31,601 bases of DNA from an uncultured Oscillospiraceae bacterium (GCA_910577915.1 CAJTOM010000022.1:1-31601); one strand, 5' to 3'; numbered from the stretch's first letter, positions 8,643-15,363 are shown. Translations and numbers: made by a program. The notes: generated by a model from the sequence alone, not told the origin.

Positions 8643-9118
8643 AGCGCTTTACGATCCTCTTTTCCACCCTGCTGATTCTGGGCTTCGCGGGGGTGATGGT
8701 CTACGTGGGGATGCTGCCGGAATTTGTCCCGCCTGCGGGACTGGCGGGCGAGGGGGAGGCCCCGGACGCCCCCATCTGGGATATGACCATGGATGAGGTC
8801 CTGGCTGAGATTGCAGCCCAGGGGCTCGTTGACGACCCGTCTGCCGCCATCTCCCTGGCCAGCGACGGCGTGTGCACCGATGCCCGTAAAATCAGCGGCG
8901 CGGAATTCTACTGGTGGGATCTGGACAACCTACAGGAGGGCAGCCAGGAGGAGACCGCCTACAAGAGCCTGAAGGCGGAGGGGTTTATTAACCTCTACGG
9001 CAACGGACATATCGTGAGTCCTGTCCCCAACGGCCCCTTCGCGCTGCTGCTGGATTTCTATGAGGGCGATTCAGGCGCATTGGAGCAGGCGTTCCGGGCC
9101 GTTGGTCAGGCAGAATAA
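8639..9118 (+). CDS. Membrane-anchored small protein (unknown function), WWD family member 2
   Basis: The 159-residue protein begins with a single hydrophobic signal-anchor (about residues 4-26) with no lipobox cysteine, then an acidic extracytoplasmic domain. It has the same length and the same landmarks as the lipoprotein at 4574: an MDEVLAEIAAQGLV segment, a FYWWD block, then a LYGNGHIVSPVPNGPFALLLDFYEG region. It overlaps the upstream ABC gene by 4 nt (ATGA), so it is made with the transporter. It contains only one cysteine, against three in the mature form of the other. Function is unknown; an accessory or sensing subunit of the exporter is inference. Confidence 0.82.
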   Translation: MKRFTILFSTLLILGFAGVMVYVGMLPEFVPPAGLAGEGEAPDAPIWDMTMDEVLAEIAAQGLVDDPSAAISLASDGVCTDARKISGAEFYWWDLDNLQEGSQEETAYKSLKAEGFINLYGNGHIVSPVPNGPFALLLDFYEGDSGALEQAFRAVGQAE

Positions 9119-9138
9119 AAGGCGGGGAGGGTCGGATC

Positions 9139-9903
9139 GTGGAGATGAAAGTCCTGCTGGTGGACAGCGACCAGCGTCTGCGGGGCGAGCTGGCAGTCAT
9201 GCTGCACGTCTTCCAATGCTTCCGGATAGCCGGGACCGCACAGACCACGGAGGAGGCTGTTGAATATGTCCAGTCCAACGAGGTGGATGTTATCTTTGCC
9301 AACCACCAGCCCGCCGACCCCCGCGTTACCAGCGGCGGGGAGCATCTGGCCGCCGTCCTGGGGCAGAGCCATCCCCATATCCAGGTGGTGATCTATTCCA
9401 ATACGGTGGAATGGGCATACAACGCCTACCGGTGCCAGTGCGCCGGGTATCTGCTGGTTCCCTTTGATCCTCTGGCGCTCCAGTCGCTGGTCAACCGGCT
9501 GCGCTATGTGTTTGACCTTCAGCAGGCCAAGCGGGAGGTGTCTAACCGCAGCATCATGATCAAGACCCGCAGCGGTTATCAGTTGACCCGGCTCAGCGAT
9601 ATTCTCTTCATTGAACGCAGTAACCGGAAGAACCGCATCGTCGCCACCGACGGGCAGGAGATCTCCCTGCTGGGGTACACCATGAATCAACTGGAGGAGA
9701 TGCTGGAGGGCTGCGGATTCTACCGCTGTTATCAATCCTTCATCGTCAATCTGTCCCAGGTGGCCGCCGTCCGGGCGGACAACGAGGCCAAAAATTACGG
9801 GATACGGTTCAAGGGCTACGAGGGGGAGATTCTGCTCAGCCGGGAGAAGTATGCGGAGCTGGTGGCGCTTCTGAAGGGGCGGTATGCGGGAATCAACATC
9901 TAG
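9139..9903 (+). CDS. LytTR-family response regulator with degenerate receiver
   Basis: The 254-residue protein has a receiver-like domain (2-125) and a LytTR DNA-binding domain (about 145-250, with IMIKTRSGYQLTRLSDILFIE and FYRCYQSFIVNLSQVA). The receiver lacks key residues: the phospho-acceptor position in VDVIFANHQ is N55 instead of Asp, and the conserved Lys before Pro-Phe is V107 (YLLVPFDP). Phosphorylation by a kinase is therefore unlikely, and no kinase gene is adjacent. The GTG at 9139 is preferred because GGGGAGG (9124-9130) is 8 nt upstream, against 14 nt for the ATG at 9145. It closes the ABC operon and probably regulates it (inference). Confidence 0.88.
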   Translation: MEMKVLLVDSDQRLRGELAVMLHVFQCFRIAGTAQTTEEAVEYVQSNEVDVIFANHQPADPRVTSGGEHLAAVLGQSHPHIQVVIYSNTVEWAYNAYRCQCAGYLLVPFDPLALQSLVNRLRYVFDLQQAKREVSNRSIMIKTRSGYQLTRLSDILFIERSNRKNRIVATDGQEISLLGYTMNQLEEMLEGCGFYRCYQSFIVNLSQVAAVRADNEAKNYGIRFKGYEGEILLSREKYAELVALLKGRYAGINI

Positions 9904-9947
9904 GGAGCCGCCGGAGCGGCGCTCCCCGCGTCTCATTCTGTAAACCG

Positions 9948-9983
9948 GGAGGGAAGCTGCGCACAACTGCGCAGCTTCCCTCC
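9948..9983. terminator. Perfect 16-bp hairpin after the LytTR gene
   Basis: GGAGGGAAGCTGCGCA (9948-9963) and its exact complement (9968-9983) surround a CAAC loop. No T-tract follows, so it may be a weak or processed terminator. A second GC-rich hairpin lies just before it (about 9903-9926, with a 2-nt bulge). Confidence 0.5.
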
Positions 9984-10037
9984 GCGGCTATTGGGGCGCG
10001 CCGGCCGCCGGCTGTTCCCGGATATTCTCCCGATGTC

Positions 10038-10065
10038 TTGACTTATGTGCTAAAAGGGATATAAT
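10038..10065 (+). promoter_or_regulatory. Promoter of azlCD
   Basis: TTGACT (10038-10043) and a perfect TATAAT (10060-10065) are spaced by 16 bp, 33 bp upstream of the azlC start. This is a near-consensus vegetative promoter. Confidence 0.8.
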
Positions 10066-10097
10066 GACAGGCGAACCTGAAATCGGAGGATATTTCC

Positions 10098-10817
10098 GTG
10101 GAAAGCAACCAAACCTGTTTCCGCCGGGGCGTCCGGGATGGGATGCCCATCGCCCTGGGGTACTTCGCCGTGGCCTTCACTCTGGGCATCGCCGCCCGGA
10201 ACGCCGGCTTCAGCGCTCTCCAGGCTATGGTGGAGAGCCTGACCAACAACGCCTCCGCCGGGGAGTACGCGGTGTTCTCCCTGGTGAGCGCCGGGGCGGG
10301 GTACTGGGAGGTGGCGGTGATGACCCTGGTGGCCAACGCCCGCTACCTGCTGATGAGCTGCGCCCTCAGTCAGAAGCTGGCCCCGGACACGCCCCTGGTC
10401 CACCGGATGCTGGTGGCCTACGATGTGACGGACGAGATTTTCGGCGTGTCCATCGCCTTCCCCGGCCGGCTGAACCCCTGGTACACCTACGGGGCGGTGT
10501 CCGTGGCCCTCCCCGGCTGGGGGCTGGGCACCTTCTTCGGCGTCGCCGCCGGCAGCGCCCTGCCGGCCCGTCTGGTGAGCGCGCTGAGCGTGGGGCTGTA
10601 CGGCATGTTCCTGGCCATCATCGTGCCCCCGGCCCGGAAGAGCCGGGTGATCCTGGCCCTGGTGCTCGTCAGCTTCGCCGCCAGCTTTCTGGCGGGGCGC
10701 TGGGCCCTGGCGGCGCCGCCGGGGGTCAGGACCATCGCGCTCACCGTGGTCATCTCCCTGGCGGCGGCCGTCCTCTTCCCGGTGGACCCCGCGGGGACGG
10801 AGGAGGTAGCGCCATGA
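10098..10817 (+). CDS. azlC: AzlC-type branched-chain amino acid exporter large subunit
   Basis: The 239-residue hydrophobic protein matches AzlC: an N-terminal FRRGVRDGMPIALGYFAVAFTLG, the segment LTNNASAGEYAVFSLV and the NARYLLMSCALSQKL block, with about seven membrane helices. AzlC and AzlD together export branched-chain amino acids or analogues through the inner membrane. The start is GTG at 10098, with GGAGGA 7 nt upstream; no better ATG exists. The stop overlaps the azlD start (ATGA), as usual for this pair. Confidence 0.93.
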   Translation: MESNQTCFRRGVRDGMPIALGYFAVAFTLGIAARNAGFSALQAMVESLTNNASAGEYAVFSLVSAGAGYWEVAVMTLVANARYLLMSCALSQKLAPDTPLVHRMLVAYDVTDEIFGVSIAFPGRLNPWYTYGAVSVALPGWGLGTFFGVAAGSALPARLVSALSVGLYGMFLAIIVPPARKSRVILALVLVSFAASFLAGRWALAAPPGVRTIALTVVISLAAAVLFPVDPAGTEEVAP

Positions 10818-11116
10818 AGAACATCTGGCTGTACATCCTCATCTCCGCCGGGGTCTCCTACCTCATCCGGGTCACCCCCCTGGCGCTCATCCGCCGGGAG
10901 ATCACCAACCGGACCCTGCGGTCCTTCCTCTACTACGTCCCCTACGTGACACTGGCGGTGATGACCTTCCCCGCCATTGTGGAGGCCACCCAGAGCCCTC
11001 TGGCGGGGGCGCTGGCCCTGGCGGCGGGGGCCCTCCTGGCCTGGCGGGGCGGGAGTCTGTTTGCCGTGGCGGTGGTTTGCTGCGGGGTGGTGTTTCTGGT
11101 GGAGCTGGCGGTGTGA
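10814..11116 (+). CDS. azlD: AzlD-type branched-chain amino acid exporter small subunit
   Basis: The 100-residue protein has three or four membrane helices and the AzlD hallmarks YLIRVTPLALIRR near the N-terminus and YVPYVTLAVMTFPAI in the middle. It overlaps azlC by 4 nt, and GGAGG lies upstream of the ATG. It is the obligate partner of AzlC in the membrane. Confidence 0.92.
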   Translation: MKNIWLYILISAGVSYLIRVTPLALIRREITNRTLRSFLYYVPYVTLAVMTFPAIVEATQSPLAGALALAAGALLAWRGGSLFAVAVVCCGVVFLVELAV

Positions 11117-11146
11117 GCCGCCGGCGGCAAAGAAAGGAGTAAGGCC

Positions 11147-12211
11147 ATGCATCCAGCACTCATTATCATTGACATGCAGAACGGATTTCTGAACCCGGAG
11201 TCCCCCCTCTGCATCAAGGGAGCCAGGGCCACGGTGCCCGCCTGCGCGCGGATGATCGCCGCCTGCCGGCGGGCGAAATGGCCGGTGGTGTTCGTCAACC
11301 GGGCCTACCGGGCCGACGGCAGCGACGTGGAAAAAACCCGCCTCCAGGTGTGGGAGCAGGGGGGGAAGCCCCTGACGCCGGGGAGCACGGGGCCGATCTC
11401 CGTGGAGAATCCGCCGGAGTTCGGGCGTTGCGGGACGGATTACGAGATCATTAAGCCCCGGTACTCCGCCTTTTTCCACACCGGGCTGGACCTGCTGCTG
11501 CGGCGGCTGGGGGTGGACACGGTGCTGCTCACCGGCACCACCACTCCCAACTGCATCCGCACCACCTGCTACGACGCCATCTCTCTGGACTACCGGGCGG
11601 TGGTGCTGGAGGACTGCTGCTCCTCCAACACCCCGGAGATTCAGCGCGCCAACATGCTGGACATGGCCAACGTGGGGGCCGCCGTCTGCTCCTCGGACCG
11701 GTTCTGGGGCGGGCTGGCCGCCGGGGAGCTGACCATCCGTACCGCGGAGCCGGAGGATCTGGACCGCATCGCCGCCATTGAGGCGGCCTGCTTTCCGCCG
11801 GAGAAGGCCGCCAGCCGGGAGGCCATCCGGGCGCGCATCGCCGCCTATCCCGGCCACATCCTCCTGGGGGAGGCGGGGGGCGTGACGGTGGGCTACGCCA
11901 TGGGGGCGGTGATCGACGCCCCCGCCATCACCGACGACATGTTCGCCTCTGCCGCCTGCCACCGGCCGGATGGGGCCGTGCAGTCCGTGTTCAGCCTGGC
12001 GGTCCACCCGGACTTCCAGGGGCGGGGCTATGGCCGGGCCCTGCTGGACGCCCTCATCGCCCAGGCCCGGCGGGAGGGCCGCAGGGCCGTCGTTCTCACC
12101 TGCCTGGCCCGGCGGCTGGATTACTACGCCAGCTTCGGCTTTGCCAGCCAGGGCGTCTCCGCCTCCGTCCACGGCGGGGACGTGTGGTATGACATGACGC
12201 TGGCGCTGTAA
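11147..12211 (+). CDS. Fused isochorismatase-like cysteine hydrolase and GNAT acetyltransferase
   Basis: The single 354-residue frame joins two enzymes. Residues 1-188 form an isochorismatase-family cysteine hydrolase with the triad D9 (IIIDMQNGF), K103 (IIKPRYSAFF) and C136 (TTTPNCIRTTCYDA). Residues about 193-354 are a GNAT domain with the acetyl-CoA loop QGRGYGRALL. They end in YYASFGFASQGVSAS and HGGDVWYDM, as in arylalkylamine/serotonin N-acetyltransferase-like proteins. No internal stop or frameshift separates them. AAAGGAG precedes the ATG, 30 nt after azlD, so it may be cotranscribed with the exporter. The first domain could cleave an amide and the second acetylate the freed amine, but no substrate can be named (inference). 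Confidence 0.88.
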   Translation: MHPALIIIDMQNGFLNPESPLCIKGARATVPACARMIAACRRAKWPVVFVNRAYRADGSDVEKTRLQVWEQGGKPLTPGSTGPISVENPPEFGRCGTDYEIIKPRYSAFFHTGLDLLLRRLGVDTVLLTGTTTPNCIRTTCYDAISLDYRAVVLEDCCSSNTPEIQRANMLDMANVGAAVCSSDRFWGGLAAGELTIRTAEPEDLDRIAAIEAACFPPEKAASREAIRARIAAYPGHILLGEAGGVTVGYAMGAVIDAPAITDDMFASAACHRPDGAVQSVFSLAVHPDFQGRGYGRALLDALIAQARREGRRAVVLTCLARRLDYYASFGFASQGVSASVHGGDVWYDMTLAL

Positions 12212-12241
12212 AGCGGCGGGAAGCGTTCGCTTCCCGCCGCT
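12212..12241. terminator. Hairpin at the end of the fusion gene
   Basis: AGCGGCGGGAAGC (12212-12224) and GCTTCCCGCCGCT (12229-12241) form a 13-bp perfect stem with a GTTC loop, right after the stop. No T-run follows on the plus strand. Confidence 0.55.
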
Positions 12242-12311
12242 CCGACATAAAAGGAGTTCTTATATAAAGCCGCCGCAGTGCCAATAAACGTTCTTCTGGA
12301 GCCTTTTCCTT

Positions 12312-13085
12312 TCAAGAAAAAGGCTGTTCGCCGGCCCTGCCCGGCAGCCCCACCCGCTCCTGCAGGATGACCCGCCCGAAGCAGACCATGGTCCGGCCGC
12401 TGCTGCGGGGCAGAACCACGTCGGCGTCGGAGCGGAGACGGTTGAGGGAGAAGAGGTAGACGATGCCCAGGCGGTCCCGGAGGTACTGCTTGCAGAGCAT
12501 TTCGCCGTCCACGCAGAAGATGCCCACATCCCCGTTGGACAGGGGGTCCCGGTTGACGTAGACGGTGGAACCGTCCAGGATGAAGGGCTCCATGGAGTCC
12601 CCCTGGATGCGCACGGCGAACTCCGCCCCCTGGGGCACCTGGCCGGTGACGTCGATATAGTCGAAGTCCTCGCCGAACACCGGGGCGGCGTAGCCCGCCG
12701 CCGCGGGGCTGCGGTAGAGGGGGATCTGCCGCAGGTCCTGCTCCGGGGTCTCCGCCTCCAGCTCCTCCTGGCAGGCCGCCAGGGAGTCGGCCACCGCTCT
12801 GAGGGCCTGGCGGCCCGGCACCCGCAGGGCCCGGTACCGCCGCACCAGCCGCTCCTCCTCCGCCGACAGCGTCAGCTGCCGGCTCTCGAAGTCGTCCTGG
12901 TAGAGGTAGTTGGGCTCCACCTGCAAGACGTGGAACAGCCGCAGCAGCACGTCCTCCCGCATGGCGTTCAGTCCCGTCTCGTAGTTGCTGACAGCGGAGA
13001 CGCTGATCCCCAGGGCCTTGGCCAGTTCCCCCTGGCTGATGCCCAGCTCCTTGCGGCGGTCCCGCAGTCTCTGTCCAAAGCTCAT
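12312..13085 (-). CDS. XRE-family repressor with S24 self-cleaving peptidase domain (CI-like)
   Basis: The 257-residue protein has an N-terminal Cro/CI helix-turn-helix (GISQGELAKALGISVSAVSNYE, residues 15-36) and a C-terminal S24 peptidase domain. The latter has nucleophile S164 (RIQGDSMEPFI) and general base K199 (GEMLCKQYL). A likely self-cleavage bond is A130-G131 (SPAAAGYAAP). It resembles phage CI and SOS-responsive repressors, not LexA itself, whose DNA-binding domain is a winged helix. GGGGAGG lies 8 nt before the ATG. A perfect palindrome at 13112-13126 just upstream suggests autorepression. Such proteins are inactivated when RecA filaments form. The targets here are unknown. Confidence 0.9.
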   Translation of the reverse strand: MSFGQRLRDRRKELGISQGELAKALGISVSAVSNYETGLNAMREDVLLRLFHVLQVEPNYLYQDDFESRQLTLSAEEERLVRRYRALRVPGRQALRAVADSLAACQEELEAETPEQDLRQIPLYRSPAAAGYAAPVFGEDFDYIDVTGQVPQGAEFAVRIQGDSMEPFILDGSTVYVNRDPLSNGDVGIFCVDGEMLCKQYLRDRLGIVYLFSLNRLRSDADVVLPRSSGRTMVCFGRVILQERVGLPGRAGEQPFS

Positions 13086-13111
13086 GGCGTGCGCCTCCCC
13101 TACCCAATAAT

Positions 13112-13126
13112 TACAGTATAACTGTA
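13112..13126. promoter_or_regulatory. Palindromic operator TACAGT-ATA-ACTGTA
   Basis: A perfect 6+6 bp inverted repeat with a 3-bp centre lies 27 bp upstream of the S24 repressor start, in AT-rich DNA unlike the GC-rich neighbours. The position suits an autoregulatory operator; binding by the repressor is inference. Confidence 0.65.
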
Positions 13127-13163
13127 TACTAAAAAATAATTTCTGAAATCTTGAAATTCACTG

Positions 13164-13192
13164 TTGACATTAAAGAATATATGTGCTAGTAT
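13164..13192 (+). promoter_or_regulatory. Strong plus-strand promoter without an obvious gene
   Basis: A consensus TTGACA (13164-13169) and TAGTAT (13187-13192) are 17 bp apart, with an extended TGC before the -10. Transcription would start near 13199 and run to the hairpin at 13366-13408. The frames in that interval have biased, low-complexity composition and run into antisense tRNA sequence, so I call no CDS. Confidence 0.65.
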
Positions 13193-13202
13193 ATGCCATG
13201 AA

Positions 13203-13218
13203 AGGAACGATTGTTCCT
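13203..13218. promoter_or_regulatory. SOS-box-like LexA site (AGGAAC-GATT-GTTCCT)
   Basis: The 16-bp perfect inverted repeat contains GAAC-N4-GTTC, the core of the Gram-positive LexA (DinR) box. It lies at about +5 to +20 of the promoter at 13164-13192, a position that would block transcription until SOS induction. LexA binding is inferred from the motif only. Confidence 0.6.
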
Positions 13219-13365
13219 AAATATGGGGACCGGCGGCGGGCCGGGAAAGGAGATGGGGGGGAGCGAAGGGCCGGGAATAGGAGGAGAGACAATCTGTGGT
13301 GGACATGCCTGTCCGGTCCGGCGAGGGCTGCGGGCCAGGCGCGGCCGAACCGGGGCCTGCTCCCA

Positions 13366-13408
13366 AAAGCAGAAGACGCCGTGCCAACGGCACGGCGTCT
13401 TCTGCTTT
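13366..13408. terminator. Bidirectional terminator at the end of the tRNA operon
   Basis: A 20-bp perfect stem (13366-13385 with 13389-13408) has an AAC loop. On the minus strand it is followed by TTTT, so it ends the tRNA transcript, and its stem includes the last base of the tRNA-Tyr CCA. On the plus strand a shorter T-run (TTT) would also stop the SOS-box transcript. Confidence 0.85.
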
Positions 13409-13492
13409 GGTGGGAGCGGGTGGATTCGAACCACCGAAGTCGTCGACAACAGATTTACAGTCTGCCCCCTTTGGCCACTCGGGAACGCTCCC
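13408..13492 (-). tRNA. tRNA-Tyr (anticodon GTA), CCA encoded
   Basis: The minus strand folds as an 85-nt class II tRNA: acceptor GGGAGCG/CGCTCCC, anticodon arm CAGACTGTAAATCTG with GTA, a long variable arm (TTGTCGACGACTTC region) and T-arm GGTGGTTCGAATCCACC. The 3' CCA is encoded at 13410-13408. The long variable arm and GTA anticodon are standard for bacterial tRNA-Tyr. It is the second gene of a two-tRNA operon. Confidence 0.95.
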
Positions 13493-13546
13493 ATGTAGGT
13501 ACCACCAAAAGGTCTCCCATAATTGCATTGCTTGTGGGGAAAAAGC

Positions 13547-13622
13547 TGGAGCTGGTAGACGGACTCGAACCCCCGACCTGCTGATTACAAATCAGCTGCT
13601 CTACCAACTGAGCTATACCAGC
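13547..13622 (-). tRNA. tRNA-Thr (anticodon TGT), CCA encoded
   Basis: The 76-nt minus-strand gene has acceptor GCTGGTA/TACCAGC, D-arm TAGCTCAGTTGGTAGAGCA, anticodon arm GCTGATTTGTAATCAGC with TGT, T-arm GTCGGGGGTTCGAGTCCGTC and an encoded CCA (13549-13547). It is the first gene after the tRNA promoter, 54 nt before tRNA-Tyr. Confidence 0.95.
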
Positions 13623-13642
13623 ATGTCTCAGCAACGTGTTGT

Positions 13643-13671
13643 ATATTACCAGACTTCTCCCAATTTGTCAA
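13643..13671 (-). promoter_or_regulatory. Promoter of the tRNA-Thr/tRNA-Tyr operon
   Basis: On the minus strand, consensus TTGACA (13671-13666) and TAATAT (13648-13643) are 17 bp apart, about 20 bp before the tRNA-Thr 5' end. This is typical of strong stable-RNA promoters. Confidence 0.88.
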
Positions 13672-13702
13672 GCATGATTTTTACATGGGGAGGAAAAATT
13701 TT

Positions 13703-13903
13703 TTGAAAGCTGTACATAGGACGAATCCGGACCCCCAGCGGCGGGCGCCGGCGGGCGTGTGCGCCCGGTGCGGCGGGGAGCTGTACCCCGGCGAGGCGTG
13801 CTGGCGGCTGTGGGGGGCGCTGTTGTGCGAGGGGTGCGCGGGAAGGCGGGCGCTGGAGGAGCTGGCCCCCTTCCGGCTGAAGGCGGGGGAGGCGGGACGA
13901 TGA
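13703..13903 (+). CDS. Small CxxC zinc-ribbon-like protein (hypothetical)
   Basis: The 66-residue product holds two CxxC pairs, VCARCGGELYPGE and LCEGCAGRR, plus a lone Cys between them, as in small zinc ribbons. I prefer TTG at 13703 because GGGGAGG (13687-13693) is 9 nt upstream; the in-frame ATG at 13685 overlaps that site. The stop overlaps the next ATG (ATGA). It opens a set of three small overlapping genes ending in a sigma-like factor. Function is unknown. Confidence 0.65.
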   Translation: MKAVHRTNPDPQRRAPAGVCARCGGELYPGEACWRLWGALLCEGCAGRRALEELAPFRLKAGEAGR

Positions 13904-14127
13904 CGCTGCTGCGCATGGCCGCCGGCTACCGGCAGAGCGCGGAGCTGATCCGGCTGCGGATCGCCGCCCTGCGGGAGCTGGCCAGGGGGGCGGAGCCGGA
14001 GGAGCAGCTCCGGCTGGAGCGGAGAATCCGGGATCTGCGCACCCTCCACAGGGAGACCACGGAGACAGCCCGGACGCTGGAGCGCTACTATGAGAGGAGG
14101 CGGGGCGCGGATGGCCGGCGCGCGTAA
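13900..14127 (+). CDS. Small charged helical protein (hypothetical)
   Basis: This 75-residue, Arg/Glu/Leu-rich protein (ELIRLRIAALRELARG, then LRLERRIRDLRTLHRE) is predicted to be almost entirely helical, likely a coiled coil. It starts on an ATGA overlap with the zinc-ribbon gene and ends 17 nt inside the next gene. Such tightly overlapped small genes before a sigma-like regulator resemble phage modules, but I recognise no family. Confidence 0.65.
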   Translation: MTLLRMAAGYRQSAELIRLRIAALRELARGAEPEEQLRLERRIRDLRTLHRETTETARTLERYYERRRGADGRRA

Positions 14128-14425
14128 CAGGGTACAGCCGGCGATTGTACGCCGGGACAACGAGTTCATGGGGGACCTGGCCGCCTGGGAGCGGGAGAAC
14201 GGGGAGGACAACAGCGAGCAGCTCGAGCGCCTGCGCCGGAACCTGCGGCGGGTGCGCTCTGCGGAGCTCACCGGGCGGCAGGCGGAGATGATCCATCTCT
14301 ACTACGACCTGGGCCTGAGCATGCCCCAGATCGCCGCCCGCCTGGGGATCACCAAGTCCACCGTTTCCCGGACCCTGGCCCGGGGGAGAGAACGGCTGAA
14401 AAGGTACTTGCAATACAGCCTGTGA
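14111..14425 (+). CDS. Sigma-70 region 4-only DNA-binding protein
   Basis: The 104-residue protein ends in a sigma region 4 helix-turn-helix: ELTGRQAEMIHLYYDLGLS, then MPQIAARLGITKSTVSRTLARGRERLKRYL. The N-terminal 50 residues are charged and helical and contain no region 2, so it cannot be a complete sigma factor by itself. Similar region-4-only proteins occur as regulators in Clostridia and their prophages. The ATG at 14111 follows AGGAGG by 10 nt. It may bind the -35 region or a flap of RNA polymerase (inference). Confidence 0.8.
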   Translation: MAGARNRVQPAIVRRDNEFMGDLAAWERENGEDNSEQLERLRRNLRRVRSAELTGRQAEMIHLYYDLGLSMPQIAARLGITKSTVSRTLARGRERLKRYLQYSL

Positions 14426-14436
14426 TCTGGTACACT
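14408..14436 (+). promoter_or_regulatory. Promoter of the YitT gene
   Basis: TTGCAA (14408-14413) and TACACT (14431-14436) are 17 bp apart and lie at the end of the sigma-like gene. This supports translation of the YitT gene from 14482 and not from the upstream ATG at 14422. Confidence 0.6.
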
Positions 14437-14481
14437 TACTCTTGCGGGCCGGATCGTCCGCAGGAGGAGGACATCTGCCAT

Positions 14482-15363
14482 ATGAAAACTGCCATGAAGA
14501 GCGGCTGGGGCAGGATCGCCATGGCCGTGACGGGGGCCTTGATCTACGCGCTGGGGGTCAATCTGTTCGTGGTGCCCCTGGGGCTGTTCACCGGGGGGCT
14601 GATGGGGCTGTGCCAGCTGCTGCGCTCGCTGGTGCTGATGGTCCTGGGCGTCAAGACCATGACCTTCGACTTCGCGGGGGTCATCCTGCTGGCCTTCAAC
14701 GTTCCCCTGCTGATTCTGGCCTACCGGTCTATGGGGCGGGTGTTTTTCCGCAATACCCTCATCTGTTCCATGGCCTACACCGTCTTCACCAGTATCGTGC
14801 CCATTCCCCCCGCGCCCCTGGTGGAGGACATGCTCACCGGCTGCCTGCTGGGGGGCGTGATCTCCGGGGTGGGGTCGGGGCTGGCCCTCACCAGCGGCTG
14901 CTGCGGCGGCGGGCTGGACCTGCTGGGGCTGTATCTGGCCAAGCGGGGGGTGAAGACCACCATCGGGCGGTTCAACCTGGCCTTCAACGCGGCGCTGTTC
15001 ATCACCTGCGGAGTGCTCTTTGACCTGTCCATCCTGATCTACTCGGCGCTGAACACCATCTTCAACGCTATGGCCATCGACCGGGCCCACCGGCAGAGCG
15101 TGACGGTGCAGGTGCTGATCTTCACCAAGAAGGAGCAGCCGGAGCTGGACCGGTTCATCATGGACAACCTCCACCGGGGCGTCACCCGCTGGGAGGGCAA
15201 GGGGGTCTATACCGGGGAGGCCACCCATATCCTGTGCGTGTGTATGAACAAGTACGAGATCGACGATCTTCGGGAGGCCCTGCGGCAGATTGATCCCAAG
15301 GCGTTCTTTATCGTCCAGGAGGGGGTCCACGTCTCCAGCAACTTCGAGAGGCGTCTGTCATAA
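14482..15363 (+). CDS. YitT family membrane protein (DUF161 + DUF2179)
   Basis: The 293-residue protein begins with five to six membrane helices in the YitT pattern (ALIYALGVNLFVVPLGLFTGG; SGLALTSGCCGGGLDLLGLY). It ends in a soluble DUF2179 domain (residues about 215-290, with RGVTRWEGKGVYTGE, then the ending VSSNF). YitT proteins are integral membrane proteins of unclear transport role. Three consecutive Gly after Cys-Cys mark the conserved loop. AGGAGG lies about 11 nt before the ATG at 14482. It is a single gene with its own promoter. Confidence 0.9.
   Translation: MKTAMKSGWGRIAMAVTGALIYALGVNLFVVPLGLFTGGLMGLCQLLRSLVLMVLGVKTMTFDFAGVILLAFNVPLLILAYRSMGRVFFRNTLICSMAYTVFTSIVPIPPAPLVEDMLTGCLLGGVISGVGSGLALTSGCCGGGLDLLGLYLAKRGVKTTIGRFNLAFNAALFITCGVLFDLSILIYSALNTIFNAMAIDRAHRQSVTVQVLIFTKKEQPELDRFIMDNLHRGVTRWEGKGVYTGEATHILCVCMNKYEIDDLREALRQIDPKAFFIVQEGVHVSSNFERRLS

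Noticed and set aside
9903..9926. GGGAGCCGC / GCGGCGCTCCC hairpin as a terminator
   Set aside because: It has a 2-nt bulge and no T-tract; noted only as a possible mRNA end structure.
13183..13706. Plus-strand frames over the tRNA genes (for example from 13183 or 13296)
   Set aside because: They read through antisense tRNA and terminator sequence and give the familiar false peptides such as GGFEPP and RVDSNHR.
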